In this document: piece by piece, positions 9,686-18,908 of the stretch | Layout: every line of letters begins with the position of its first letter | Position numbering within the stretch: the stretch's first letter is position 1 | Origin: Jeotgalibaca caeni | GTDB lineage: Bacteria; Bacillota; Bacilli; Lactobacillales; Aerococcaceae | Length of the DNA stretch: 39,340 nt | Reading direction: 5' to 3' | Assembly (NCBI RefSeq): GCF_028863945.1 | Contig: NZ_JARBEA010000022.1 | Span: forward strand, 1 to 39,340 | The notes under the pieces: model-generated | The model's database searches: none | What the model saw: only the letters and a program-made list of their open reading frames with translations | What the model was told of the DNA's origin: nothing | Translations under genes and position numbers: made by a program

Positions 9686-11191
9686 CTATTGATAATCCGT
9701 TACAGGTACAGAGGCTGTTTTGAACGTTTGAGCGAATGCTTCGAAAGCTGCTTGCCCTGCTTCTGTTTGTTTGAAGACACCTGAATCTTCTAAAACTCGT
9801 TCGAACTTCCGGCCTACACCTTCTTGAATGATTGCTTCAACATTTTCGGGCGTAACGACGTTCGATTGTTTCATTTCTTCCGCAAAAGCCAAGTGGTAAT
9901 CCGCCACCTCGGCTGCTTCGTCCAAGAGGTATTTCTTCACTTCTGCTAATTCAGCCTTCAAACGTGGTGGTAGAATCGCCATCCCTAATACCTCAATCAG
10001 CCCAATATTTTCTTGCTTGATATGTTGGACATCTTGATGCGGATGGAATATACCATCTGGAAACTCCTCGGTCGTCCGGTTGTTCCGCAAGACCACATCT
10101 AATTCATACGTTTCGCCTTTTCTTCTTGAAATCAAGGTTACGGCATTGTGCTTCGTGCCATTTGTTTCCGGCAGAATAGCTAGTTCTTCGTTCTCGTACG
10201 CTTCCCATGCATCCATCAGTTCAGCACCAGCTGCAATCAAGTCTTCCCTTGAAAGAGAACGCAGGCGCATAACCGATAAGGGCCAGTTCAACCGCTCCGC
10301 AGTGACGCTCGGGTAATTGCCCCAAGCAAAGCTTTCCAGTACTTCTGCTGTTTCCATTGGGAAGGTATGGCACCCTCCTTGATAATGCTCGTGACCTAAT
10401 AGAGATCCACCAATAATAGGCAAACCTGCATTGGACCCCATGAAGTAATGCGGAAAAATCGTGATTAATTCCAATAAGTTCTCAATAGTCGCTTGCGTTA
10501 CATTCATCGGCACATGCTTTTTAGTAAAGACAATGCAATGTTCTTGATAGTAGGAGTACGGCGAATACTGCAAGCCCCATGTTTCCCCACCTAGCGGAAC
10601 ACGGATGACCCGATGGTTTGTACGCCCAGAAATACCAATCCGGCCACGGTAGCCTTCATTCTCGGCACATAATTGACAAGCCGGATAATCCCCGGTAGCC
10701 TTTTGAGCTTCCTCAATGTCTTTTTTAGTTTTTTCGGGTTTTGACAAGTTGATGGTGATATCAAGCTTGCCATATTTTGAATCATAATAGAAATGCTGAT
10801 TTTTGGCGATTTGACGAGTCTTGATATAGTCATTATCGCGGCACAATTCATAAAATTCATTAGTTGCACGTAGCGGAGCTTCCCGGTAATTTTCCCAGAA
10901 ATCGCGGTTCACGATGGAGGGAGCCGGGGTAATCACGTCCATAATCTGCGCTTCTAATTCTTCTCTTTCTCGCACGCTGTCTGCGATCAATCCTTCTTCG
11001 ACTGCATAAGCAACCAGTTGGTCCATCGAATCCAACAACTCAGGAAGAGGAATCGATGGTGTACAGGAAGCTGTGTAGTGCTCCCTTCCTAAGAGATTTA
11101 ACAACCGGTTAATCGCATAATATTGATCCAACGTGTGAATCCAGCGTAAGACCACTCCTTTTGCGACAAAGTCACAAATTACTTGGTCCAT
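9686..11191 (-). CDS. galT: UDP-glucose--hexose-1-phosphate uridylyltransferase, class II GalT
   Basis: Leloir-pathway enzyme: exchanges UMP between UDP-glucose and galactose-1-phosphate. At 501 residues it belongs to the large Firmicutes-type class II GalT, not to the 350-residue HxH class I. Marks of that class seen here: SKPEKTKKDIEEA, YPACQLCAENEGYRGR with cysteines, PYSYYQEHCIVF, and GSLLGHEHYQGGCHTFPME around the active histidines. Start at ATG 11191 behind GGGAGAG (a TTG six codons upstream, at 11209, lies on the site itself). It stands alone: no galK, galE or galM is next to it, while the xyl genes begin just upstream with their own terminator in between. Confidence 0.93.
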   Translation of the reverse strand: MDQVICDFVAKGVVLRWIHTLDQYYAINRLLNLLGREHYTASCTPSIPLPELLDSMDQLVAYAVEEGLIADSVREREELEAQIMDVITPAPSIVNRDFWENYREAPLRATNEFYELCRDNDYIKTRQIAKNQHFYYDSKYGKLDITINLSKPEKTKKDIEEAQKATGDYPACQLCAENEGYRGRIGISGRTNHRVIRVPLGGETWGLQYSPYSYYQEHCIVFTKKHVPMNVTQATIENLLELITIFPHYFMGSNAGLPIIGGSLLGHEHYQGGCHTFPMETAEVLESFAWGNYPSVTAERLNWPLSVMRLRSLSREDLIAAGAELMDAWEAYENEELAILPETNGTKHNAVTLISRRKGETYELDVVLRNNRTTEEFPDGIFHPHQDVQHIKQENIGLIEVLGMAILPPRLKAELAEVKKYLLDEAAEVADYHLAFAEEMKQSNVVTPENVEAIIQEGVGRKFERVLEDSGVFKQTEAGQAAFEAFAQTFKTASVPVTDYQ

Positions 11192-11313
11192 ATTTTTTTT
11201 CTCTCCCAAAGCAAACCCTCTCTTCTTTCAATATCTTTTATAGGATGTAGGACCTTTTCAATCCCTTCTATCTTACCATACCGTTGGATTTTTGTATGAA
11301 TAAGTTCACTCAT

Positions 11314-11343
11314 AAAAAAGAGACGGGAACAAATCCCCGTCTC
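11314..11343 (-). terminator. xylAB terminator
   Basis: On the minus strand GAGACGGG, short loop, CCCGTCTC and a T6 tract (11314-11319), 15 bases past the xylB stop codon. Confidence 0.9.
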
Positions 11344-11358
11344 CATCGATTCTTATTT

Positions 11359-12852
11359 TTATAATTGAAGCAATTGATGACTAATTGCCTTCGTAGCTTC
11401 ATACCCTTGACGGTAAACGTCATACACCTTTTGGTAAGCAACTACTTGGTCTGGGCTTGGTTCAAATGTTTTTGCTTCTTTGACAAAGGTTGCAACGCAC
11501 TCTTCTACGCTATCAAACCATCCTTGTCCGAGTGCCGCTAACATGACAGCACCCATCCCTGGTCCTTGCTCCGTTTGCAGAGTGACAATGGTTGTATTAA
11601 ATATATCCGCCTGCATTTGCAGCCATGCTGGATTTTTTGCCCCACCACCAACCGAGACAATCTTTGTAAAAGTCTTGTTAGCATGTTTTTCCATCAATTG
11701 CTGCGAATCTTTCAAGGAGAATGTAATTCCCTCTAAGACAGCTCGAGCAAAGTGATCGCGGCGGTGACGCGTATCCATTCCCAAAAAGCTACCACGAATT
11801 TGACTGTCCGTATAAGGCGTACGTTCGCCGGAGATATAAGGAAGAAACAGTAGGCCTTCTGATCCAGCTGGAATCTCATCAATACTCGCTAGTAAATGAT
11901 TGAAGTCTTCCTCTTTTGCAAAGGTATCTTTGAACCAAGAGAGACTGTGTCCTGCTGCCAAAGTCACACCCATTGAATAGAAGGTGTTTGGCAGGACATG
12001 GTAGAAGTAATGCAAGTCTCCGCCGTATTCCTTCCCTGGCTCTTCAAAAGCGAGGAAAACACCGGAAGTTCCAATACTTACCATCCCCATTTCTGGAGAA
12101 ACAATTCCTGCTCCTAAAGCTGCGGCTGCATTATCCGCACCTCCTGCATAAACATGGATGTCCTGTTGGAAGCCAAATCTTTCAAGCAGCTCTCCTTTTA
12201 AGATACCGATCTTAGCAGCTGACTCTACCAATGGTGGACAGAGACTCTCAAGCAAGCCAAACGCGGAAAGGATTTCTTTGCTCCATTCCTTTTGCTTACT
12301 ATCCAGCAACAACGTACCTGCAGCATCGGAGTATTCCATTTGTTTGGATCCGGTTAAGCAAAAGCCTAGATAGTCTTTTGGCAATAAGAATAGATTCGCC
12401 TTAGCAAACAACTCTGGTTCTTCTTCCTTCACCCACAAAATTTTTGGCAAGGTGAAGCCTTCGAGAGCTTTGTTCTGTGTGATTTCAATCAGTCGATCTT
12501 GTAAAACCGATTTTATTTCCTCACATTGCTTCGTCGTCCGCACATCATTCCATAAAATAGCATTGCGCAACACTTGATCATTTTCATCCAACAGTACGAG
12601 GCTGTGCATTTGTCCAGAGAAACTAATCGCTTCTAGCTGTTCTTTTGCATCTGCTACTTCTGTGACTACCTTTTCCAAAACGGTAAGGGCAGCTTCAAAC
12701 CATACTGCTGGATCTTGCTCGCTATAACCCACTTTAGGACTGAGTAGAGGGTAATCGGCCGAAGCAGAATAGACAAGCTCCCCACTTTGATTCACTAATA
12801 GTCCTTTCAAGGAGCTCGTACCTAAATCTAAACCGAGCACATACCCCATCAT
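11359..12852 (-). CDS. xylB: xylulokinase
   Basis: FGGY-family kinase: phosphorylates D-xylulose to xylulose-5-phosphate, the entry to the pentose phosphate/phosphoketolase route. 497 residues. First ATP/substrate domain starts YVLGLDLGTSSLKGLLV; the xylulokinase-type block SGQMHSLVLLD follows near residue 80, AGGADNAAAALG near 237, and the second-domain signature VSVGGGAKNPAWLQMQADI near 400. The start is the first of two ATGs (12852) behind AGGAG. It follows xylA by 17 bases and shares its promoter, cre box and operator. Confidence 0.96.
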   Translation of the reverse strand: MMGYVLGLDLGTSSLKGLLVNQSGELVYSASADYPLLSPKVGYSEQDPAVWFEAALTVLEKVVTEVADAKEQLEAISFSGQMHSLVLLDENDQVLRNAILWNDVRTTKQCEEIKSVLQDRLIEITQNKALEGFTLPKILWVKEEEPELFAKANLFLLPKDYLGFCLTGSKQMEYSDAAGTLLLDSKQKEWSKEILSAFGLLESLCPPLVESAAKIGILKGELLERFGFQQDIHVYAGGADNAAAALGAGIVSPEMGMVSIGTSGVFLAFEEPGKEYGGDLHYFYHVLPNTFYSMGVTLAAGHSLSWFKDTFAKEEDFNHLLASIDEIPAGSEGLLFLPYISGERTPYTDSQIRGSFLGMDTRHRRDHFARAVLEGITFSLKDSQQLMEKHANKTFTKIVSVGGGAKNPAWLQMQADIFNTTIVTLQTEQGPGMGAVMLAALGQGWFDSVEECVATFVKEAKTFEPSPDQVVAYQKVYDVYRQGYEATKAISHQLLQL

Positions 12853-12869
12853 TCATCACTCCTGCTTTT

Positions 12870-14180
12870 TTAGTAGATATAGTCGTTCAATTTAGCTTTT
12901 ACGTATTCGATATGAGAAGACTTGTTCTCCACATCGTTGTGGTTCAAGGCATATTCACTTAATTTCTTCAAGTCGGTTTGATCGTTAATGATTTCAAGAC
13001 CAATTCCTTCTTGGTAGCTTGCATAACGTTCTTCTTTAATTTGATCGAAGAAGCGTTCTTCTTTCAGACGAGCAGCTGCCTTCAAACCGCGTGCGAATGT
13101 ATCCATCCCAGCGATATGTGCAAGGAATAAATCGTCCATTTCAAAGGAAGTACGACGAACTTTAGCGTCAAAGTTGATTCCGCCTGGTTCCAAGCCGCCA
13201 TTTTCTAAAACTTCATACATTGCTAATGTTACCGTATACAAATCTGTAGGGAATTCATCTGTATCCCAACCTAACAACATATCTCCTTGGTTTGCATCCA
13301 ATGATCCAAGTGCATTGTAGCTGCGGGCAACTGCCATTTCATGTTCAAATGTGTGTCCAGCTAGTGTTGCATGGTTTGCTTCCAGATTCAACTTGAAGCG
13401 GTCTGTTAGGCCGTATTTTTGCAAGAATGCCATACTGGTTGCTGCATCGAAATCATATTGGTGTTTCATTGGCTCTTTTGGTTTTGGCTCCAATAGGAAT
13501 GTCAATTCGCCATGACCGATTTCATTTGAGTAATCAATTGCCATTTTGTAGAGACGTGCAATATTTTCTTCTTCGAATGGCATGTCTGTATTTAGTAATG
13601 TTTCGTATCCTTCACGTCCACCCCAGAAAACAAAGTTCTTGCCGCCTAAGCGTTTGCTGATATCGATTCCTTTTTTCACTTGAGCAGCTGAAACAGCATA
13701 TACATCTGCATTGTTTGAGGAAGCGGCACCATTTACATAGATTGGATTTGTATGACGGTCTGCTGTATTCCAAAGTAATTTAATACCGGTTTCTTGCATT
13801 TTTTGTTCGATCAAATCTACGATTTCGTCTAAGTTGGCGAAGAATTCTGCCAATGAATTACCAAAAGGAGCAACGTCCATATCATGGAAACAGAAGTATT
13901 CTACGCCTAGTTTTTCGAAGAATTCAAACGCAGCTTCTACACGATTTTTTGCTGTTTCCATTGGATCTTCTGTCAACCAAGTACGTTGGTTCACGCCTTT
14001 ACCAAATGGGTCATTTCCTTCGTTTACAAATGAATGCCAGTAAGCAATTGCGAAACGCATATGATCCTTCATTGGTTTGCCTAATACTTCTTCTTCAGGG
14101 TTGTAGTGACGGAAAGCAAAAGGATTGGTGCTTTCCTTGCCCTCGTATTTGATTTTTTCTATATGCGGAAAGTATGTCAT
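12870..14180 (-). CDS. xylA: xylose isomerase
   Basis: Metal-dependent aldose-ketose isomerase: D-xylose to D-xylulose. 436 residues, the class II (longer) xylose isomerase. Visible: [12 protein letters not shown] with the catalytic histidine and aspartate (about 98-109), [15 protein letters not shown], the metal-binding [21 protein letters not shown] with glutamate and lysine, [18 protein letters not shown] and GSLDANQGD with further metal ligands. No catalytic residue appears lost. ATG 14180 has a GGAGC site. First gene of xylAB; its upstream region carries the promoter, cre box and repressor site listed separately. Confidence 0.98.
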   Translation of the reverse strand: MTYFPHIEKIKYEGKESTNPFAFRHYNPEEEVLGKPMKDHMRFAIAYWHSFVNEGNDPFGKGVNQRTWLTEDPMETAKNRVEAAFEFFEKLGVEYFCFHDMDVAPFGNSLAEFFANLDEIVDLIEQKMQETGIKLLWNTADRHTNPIYVNGAASSNNADVYAVSAAQVKKGIDISKRLGGKNFVFWGGREGYETLLNTDMPFEEENIARLYKMAIDYSNEIGHGELTFLLEPKPKEPMKHQYDFDAATSMAFLQKYGLTDRFKLNLEANHATLAGHTFEHEMAVARSYNALGSLDANQGDMLLGWDTDEFPTDLYTVTLAMYEVLENGGLEPGGINFDAKVRRTSFEMDDLFLAHIAGMDTFARGLKAAARLKEERFFDQIKEERYASYQEGIGLEIINDQTDLKKLSEYALNHNDVENKSSHIEYVKAKLNDYIY

Positions 14181-14198
14181 TAGTTTTTGCTCCTTTTA

Positions 14199-14221
14199 TA
14201 GTTTGTTCGTTTTGCTAACTA
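14199..14221. promoter_or_regulatory. XylR-like operator, site A (xylAB)
   Basis: Twenty-three bases with left half TAGTTTGTT and right half GCTAACTA around six bases; arms TAGTTnG/CnAACTA are mutually complementary. It lies five bases downstream of the xylA -10, so it covers the transcription start. The left half is the half-site known for ROK-family XylR operators of Bacillus and lactobacilli (TTAGTTTGTT). Related sites precede the GH3 operon and the Gfo/Idh gene. Confidence 0.82.
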
Positions 14222-14226
14222 ACTAG

Positions 14227-14255
14227 AGTTTAGAAGATTATTATTCAGATGTCAA
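14227..14255 (-). promoter_or_regulatory. xylAB sigma-A promoter
   Basis: On the minus strand a consensus TTGACA (14250-14255), 17-base spacer, TAAACT (14227-14232). Confidence 0.88.
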
Positions 14256-14264
14256 GCGCTTTCT
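14251..14264. promoter_or_regulatory. cre-like CcpA box at xylAB
   Basis: Core AAGCGCTTTC of the catabolite-response element (consensus TGNAANCGNTNNCA); outer bases deviate. It overlaps the -35 hexamer, where CcpA binding would block polymerase. Confidence 0.6.
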
Positions 14265-14311
14265 TTATTAATTTATCAAATTTCCTTGGTTTTACCTAAA
14301 GATGATATTCT

Positions 14312-14359
14312 TAGAAAAGAAGCAGCACGAATCGAATGAAATTCAGGAATCGTACTGCT
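14312..14359 (-). terminator. terminator of the GH3-GH43 operon
   Basis: On the minus strand AGCAGTACGATTC pairs with GATTCGTGCTGCT (one mismatch, one G-U) and is followed by a T-rich tail. It separates the GH43 gene from xylA, so xylAB is its own unit. Confidence 0.75.
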
Positions 14360-14375
14360 CTTTGAAACTCACCTG

Positions 14376-15251
14376 TTACATTTCTTCTTTCAATAGTAAG
14401 GTGTCCCCTGTATCTTGAACTTCATAAAAATGTGGATGCTCCGAATACTTGCTGTTAGGACTATGGTAGGTATAAACGAGACGATTTTCTTTATCCTTAA
14501 AGAGCATGCCGTGTCCACCGTCTGCATGGTAAAATAAATCTTCTTGATGAATCCATGGACCCTCGATGGTACCAGACTCACTCTCAGCGATTGCCTGGAC
14601 ATACTGATCGCCTCGCAAGGATGACCACATCATCAATAATTTTCCAGAGGTGGTCGTATACATAAACGGTCCATCTGTCACAAAACGTTCTGTATCAGGG
14701 TGATGCCATTTTACATCGATCGCATGAAGCAATACGTTCGGTTCCGAAACAGCTTCTTTTAAGTCACTGGATAGTTCAATGGAACAAATCGTTCCTTTCC
14801 CGCCATCAATCCATTCATGGCAGAAAATCATATAAGGAGTGCCCGCTTCGTCCACATATAACGTTCCATCCAGACAAGGCCATTCACGAGGGGTAAGAGG
14901 CTCTTCTGTGTGTATCCTGAACGGTCCTTCTGGGTGATCGGCAACCAAAATTTGCGTGCCTTTGTTCTTTCCTTCTGCATTAAACGTAGCAAATAAATAA
15001 AATTTATCTTGGTAGACATGGACTTCTGGTGCCCAAAAGTTCATATTAGACCAAAAATCTCCAGGATGCCGGAAAACTTCAATCGGTTCGCTCCAATTTT
15101 CTAAGTCATCACTGATATAAACATCGAAGCCTAATTTACTTACGTCCTCCTGTTTATTCCAAGCAGTTTCGCTTCTGGTTCCATACATGTAATATTTATT
15201 TTCATGCACGAGAACATAAGGGTCACGCAAGAAAATTTCATCTTTTTTCAA
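14376..15251 (-). CDS. GH43 family glycosidase (beta-xylosidase/arabinosidase type)
   Basis: Five-bladed beta-propeller glycosidase, single domain, 291 residues, no signal peptide, hence cytoplasmic. Expected general base is D10 in LRDPYVLV; D128 in CLDGTLYVD is the usual pKa-modulating aspartate; WAPEVHVYQDKFYLF (73-87) and ADGGHGMLF are typical blades. The general-acid motif, usually EGP in this family, reads TDGP (D193), so an aspartate may stand at the acid position or the acid lies elsewhere. Starts with TTG behind GGAGGAG, one base after the DUF624 stop codon. Last gene of its operon. Likely removes xylose or arabinose from imported oligosaccharides; exact substrate cannot be read. Confidence 0.85.
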   Translation of the reverse strand: MKKDEIFLRDPYVLVHENKYYMYGTRSETAWNKQEDVSKLGFDVYISDDLENWSEPIEVFRHPGDFWSNMNFWAPEVHVYQDKFYLFATFNAEGKNKGTQILVADHPEGPFRIHTEEPLTPREWPCLDGTLYVDEAGTPYMIFCHEWIDGGKGTICSIELSSDLKEAVSEPNVLLHAIDVKWHHPDTERFVTDGPFMYTTTSGKLLMMWSSLRGDQYVQAIAESESGTIEGPWIHQEDLFYHADGGHGMLFKDKENRLVYTYHSPNSKYSEHPHFYEVQDTGDTLLLKEEM

Positions 15252-15252
15252 A

Positions 15253-15930
15253 TTATTCTCCTCCGTTTACATTTTTTATAATAATTTGGGTACTGATATT
15301 GTATAAATACGTCACAACGACGCTGGTTAATACGAGGAATCCCAGAACCGGTCGGTAGTACATAACGAAAAGCAAACCAATGATCAGAACGCTGTAAAAG
15401 TAGCTGACCAATACTTGCTTCAAGTTGAGAAAAAAAGCTTCCTTCAGTGCTGGTACGAAATGAAGTGTAGGCTGATTCACCTTCAGAACCATGGCAGTGA
15501 TGATGGTTGCTAATGTAATACTGCCAAACGTAAAGAATACCGGCAATAGAACCACACCGAGATTCGTTTGTTGCAAGAATAACAGGGTCATAAAGAACCA
15601 AAGCAGATTCATTGCTAATAAAATGGAAAAAACAACACCAGATGAGAAATAGTGAACCATTTGCTTCGCATATTGCCGCAAGTTAGGTAATTCTTGCTCT
15701 CTTTTATACCGTTCTACACTTTCCATCATACTCATGAAAGATGGGCCTAATGGAATCGCGGTAAGGACAAACAAAAATAAAGTATCTCCCTTCACAACGA
15801 GGAAGTTGCAACTTATAAAGAAAAACACAGTAAACAATGTATGATAAAGATTCAATTTCAGATAACGATATGTCGCATTAAAGAAGCGGTAAAACAATTT
15901 ATCTTCAATGAAAGTTTTTTTCGTAGACAC
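15253..15930 (-). CDS. DUF624 (YesL-like) membrane protein
   Basis: Protein of 225 residues with an N-terminal amphipathic part and about five or six membrane spans (around 30-65, 95-140 and 165-205). Sequence blocks LYHTLFTVFFFI and the charged loop ESVERYKREQELP match the DUF624/YesL type, a family that recurs beside ABC sugar transporters and intracellular glycosidases for plant polysaccharides in Firmicutes. GTG start behind GAGGGAG. It sits between two glycosidase genes and is coupled to GH43 by a one-base gap. Function unknown; an accessory role with the transporter is an inference from context. Confidence 0.8.
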   Translation of the reverse strand: MSTKKTFIEDKLFYRFFNATYRYLKLNLYHTLFTVFFFISCNFLVVKGDTLFLFVLTAIPLGPSFMSMMESVERYKREQELPNLRQYAKQMVHYFSSGVVFSILLAMNLLWFFMTLLFLQQTNLGVVLLPVFFTFGSITLATIITAMVLKVNQPTLHFVPALKEAFFLNLKQVLVSYFYSVLIIGLLFVMYYRPVLGFLVLTSVVVTYLYNISTQIIIKNVNGGE

Positions 15931-15973
15931 GTCGCTCCCTCACTTCTAAAAATAAACCACCTATTACTAAGCA

Positions 15974-18031
15974 TCAATATGGAAATGGAGCGATTCCCTC
16001 AAATTGAATCTCCCATTTTCCATTATCAGGAAAACCAGGGAGTTTTGTGGAAGAGTCTGTTGTTCCTGCTACCATAAGCGCAGTTGCAAGTAACAAAGAG
16101 CCATTTCCCGGCAAGTAAACCGGCAAGTCATTTCTTAATTTTTGATAATTATTTCCATTTTTAACATAGGAATTTTTAGGGGAATCCATTAATAGCAGTT
16201 GAACTGCTAGCTCTGGCTTCCCTAAACGGGTAGCACACATCGCCATAAGAGCAAAATCCCAACCCCATAAGGTCTCAAATTCCCAACATTCCACTACTTT
16301 TTCCAAAGTCTGGGTCATCATTTCCGGATCAATATATTCACTTGGAATAAGTCCATATGCACCTACCATCATCGGATGGTCTCGGTTATAGTTCTCATAC
16401 GTATCTGAACAATTGGCATGAGATAGATAAAGCCCATTTTTCTGCACCGGAACGGCAATTTTTTTGCGGACTTTTTCCCATTTATCAGTAGGTTTCTTCA
16501 ACCGTTCGGCCCATTTCTCAGCGAGAAGTAAACCAAAGCGCCAATACTCTAATTCAAAGGTTGGATCAAGGACGGTAGTCGGATCAAATTCTTCTTGAGC
16601 AGGAATGAGCGGTGCAATCAGGTGATAGCGGTCGTCCTTCTCGTCATACTTCAAAAAGTCACACATAAACTGTGCAGTTCCTTCTACAATTTCCCAGTAC
16701 TCTGTAAGCAAAGCAACATCTTTTTTCTGCTGATAAACGAGCTCCAGCATATATAAAATATGTGGCTGCTGCCATACAAGCAAAGGTGCAATAATGGATG
16801 GGCTGTCGACTGCATCCGGACCAATCATTTTAGGCCATCTCAAGCCCACAAATCCATTTCGCTCCGCATTTTCTTCCGCTTTCCCTTTGTTTTTCAAGTA
16901 CCATTTCAACGTTCTCTCCAGCAGCTCCGGCTTGTTCCATAATGGGAAATATGCGCTGTGCCACAGATGCATTTCAAGATGGAATTTCCCGTACCAACTA
17001 TTACAGATTAGTCCGGTTTCTTGTGGCGGCATGGATCCGGTGCCTTGAATAGTCGTTAAATATTGGGACAAGATAAGTCGTCTTTCTAATTCAGCAGCGC
17101 GGTGATCTGTAGCTTGTTCAAAGTCAATCATCCCCACTGTATTCCAGTAGTCATTCCAATCCTTCACACATCGCTCTTTCAGTTGGGTAGTGGTTGAAGG
17201 ATTGTTGATTGAAGTTTCCATGGAATAAAGAAAAGAGACGGCTAAATCTTGTCCGTTCGAGGGGTACAACCAAATTGCATGTTCCTCTTGTTCAACGTTC
17301 ATGGCGTTCTCTGCAGTAACGTAAACAAAGTAAGAAAAACCATCGACTTTACGCATAATCTGCCACGTAGTCGGACTTATTTCCTCTAATTTCGTTTCAT
17401 GGCTTGCCTTACTTTCCTTATCCCAACCCGATATATCAGAAGAAGGATAGAAGAAATCCAGCTTCAACTTCAGTCGGTTCGTACTGAACAGCGGAGAGTG
17501 TACTCGAATTCCTACCGCATCTGAGACCGAGTCACACATGGTTTCTACTGAACATTTCTGTCCATCTAAATGGAAGTTGCTTTCCAATACCCCGCTGTAC
17601 AAATCAAGTTCTTGATGAGGCTGAGAAAGAGCTTCTTCCACCAAATCTTCTTCATCTAAGGTAAAACGTAGATTCGATAAGTTAACGCGGTGCGGATTCT
17701 CTCGTAACCAGTGATAGATTTCCTCGTTCCCTGCTTGCGGCTCAACTGGATAAACGACCTTTTTATTTCCCATTTGATAGTCGGTCATTTCCAAATCGGT
17801 TAAGTCATAGGTATTCCCTTCATCATCAACTGGGGTTGAATGCCATCCCCATTGACTCATGGTGCATAAAGGAATGCCGCCTTTTGTGGCATAAATTTCG
17901 GGGAAAGATTGCAGTCCCGTAATATCAGCCGTAAAGGCAAACTCCCCATTTCCAATTGTTAAAGGTGATTGATAATCAATCACCTTATGAACAGGATTAT
18001 TTCTTTTTAATAGCTTTATCCGATCAATCAT
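15974..18031 (-). CDS. putative six-hairpin glycoside hydrolase, family unassigned
   Basis: 685 residues without signal peptide. The N-terminal third is beta-rich (GNGEFAFTADITGLQSFPE at 27-45), the rest is helical from about 290, with SWYGKFHLEMHLWHSAYF at 345-362, which recalls the catalytic-helix region of (alpha/alpha)6 glycosidases (GH65/GH95/GH-L-like), and DHPMMVGAYGLIPS and WGWDFALMAMCATRLG further on. A beta-sandwich followed by an (alpha/alpha)6 barrel is the layout of those families. I cannot assign it to one. Candidate acids are E353 and the D/E residues around 485-495. It lies between the permease and DUF624 genes, 16 bases from the permease, so it is co-expressed with oligosaccharide import. 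Confidence 0.6.
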   Translation of the reverse strand: MIDRIKLLKRNNPVHKVIDYQSPLTIGNGEFAFTADITGLQSFPEIYATKGGIPLCTMSQWGWHSTPVDDEGNTYDLTDLEMTDYQMGNKKVVYPVEPQAGNEEIYHWLRENPHRVNLSNLRFTLDEEDLVEEALSQPHQELDLYSGVLESNFHLDGQKCSVETMCDSVSDAVGIRVHSPLFSTNRLKLKLDFFYPSSDISGWDKESKASHETKLEEISPTTWQIMRKVDGFSYFVYVTAENAMNVEQEEHAIWLYPSNGQDLAVSFLYSMETSINNPSTTTQLKERCVKDWNDYWNTVGMIDFEQATDHRAAELERRLILSQYLTTIQGTGSMPPQETGLICNSWYGKFHLEMHLWHSAYFPLWNKPELLERTLKWYLKNKGKAEENAERNGFVGLRWPKMIGPDAVDSPSIIAPLLVWQQPHILYMLELVYQQKKDVALLTEYWEIVEGTAQFMCDFLKYDEKDDRYHLIAPLIPAQEEFDPTTVLDPTFELEYWRFGLLLAEKWAERLKKPTDKWEKVRKKIAVPVQKNGLYLSHANCSDTYENYNRDHPMMVGAYGLIPSEYIDPEMMTQTLEKVVECWEFETLWGWDFALMAMCATRLGKPELAVQLLLMDSPKNSYVKNGNNYQKLRNDLPVYLPGNGSLLLATALMVAGTTDSSTKLPGFPDNGKWEIQFEGIAPFPY

Positions 18032-18047
18032 TTTATTTGAGCAACTC

Positions 18048-18893
18048 CTATCCTTTCAGTCCAGACGTGCTGATTCCTTCAATCAAATACTTATTAAAGA
18101 ATAAGAAAATCAAGAAGACCGGAATCAACGATAAAGTCGACATCGCGAACATAGCTCCATAGTCGGTCGTTGAACCCGCATCAGCAAATAACTTCAACGC
18201 AATGGAGACTGTATAGGATTCTGGTTTATTCAGATAAACTAATGGTCCCATAAAATCATCCCATTTCCAGTAGAACTGGATGATGATAGTGGTAATTAGG
18301 GAAGGCTTCAATAATGGGAAGATGATTTTTGTAAAAATATTATATTTGCTGCAACCGTCTATGTAAGCCGACTCGTCTAACTCCTTGGGAATGCTGATCA
18401 TAAACTGCATCATTTGGTAAATGAAAAAGGCATGTCCAAAGAAATGTGGCAAAATCAGCGGGACGTTCGTTCCTACGAAACCGAGTTGATTATAAATAAT
18501 GTACTGTGGAATCAAAATTACCTGGCTCGGCAGCATCATCGTTAGCAGCATACAAATGAACCAAAATCTTCTGCCTGTAAACTTAATTCGAGAAAAGGCA
18601 TATGCTACACAAGCTGAACTAAGAACCGTTCCAATAGTGGAAATGGTGGAAATAAAGAAAGAGTTCTTGAAGAACGTGCCAAACCCAATGCCTCCAAATC
18701 CTTTCCACCCCGTAACGAAATTTTCCCAACGCCAATTTTCTGGTATCAGACTTAGAGAACCGGATAGAATTTCCGAATTGTCTTTTAACGACCCCGAAAT
18801 CATCCATAAAACTGGATAAATCATCATGAAACCAAACACGATTAAGAAAGCATGGAACAAAAATTTATTCATTCTTCTTTTTGCTGAAGTCAT
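18048..18893 (-). CDS. ABC sugar transporter permease, MalG-like (CUT1)
   Basis: Inner-membrane subunit of a carbohydrate-uptake-1 importer, 281 residues, six predicted spans, first one at about 11-31 (FLFHAFLIVFGFMMIYPVLWM). The EAA loop that contacts the ATPase reads IPKELDESAYIDGCSKYNIFTKIIFPLLKP near 180-210, and the C-terminus GISTSGLKG is the usual MalG-type end. GGAGGAG precedes ATG 18893. Forms the channel with the adjacent permease; the ATPase, as often in Firmicutes CUT1 systems, is not encoded here and may be a shared MsmK-type protein. Confidence 0.93.
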   Translation of the reverse strand: MTSAKRRMNKFLFHAFLIVFGFMMIYPVLWMISGSLKDNSEILSGSLSLIPENWRWENFVTGWKGFGGIGFGTFFKNSFFISTISTIGTVLSSACVAYAFSRIKFTGRRFWFICMLLTMMLPSQVILIPQYIIYNQLGFVGTNVPLILPHFFGHAFFIYQMMQFMISIPKELDESAYIDGCSKYNIFTKIIFPLLKPSLITTIIIQFYWKWDDFMGPLVYLNKPESYTVSIALKLFADAGSTTDYGAMFAMSTLSLIPVFLIFLFFNKYLIEGISTSGLKG

Positions 18894-18908
18894 GGTTCTC
18901 CTCCTTCA

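Noticed and set aside
15248-15601. 117-codon minus-strand open frame overlapping the DUF624 gene
   Set aside because: Out of frame with the DUF624 protein, which has the membrane pattern and a proper ribosome binding site.
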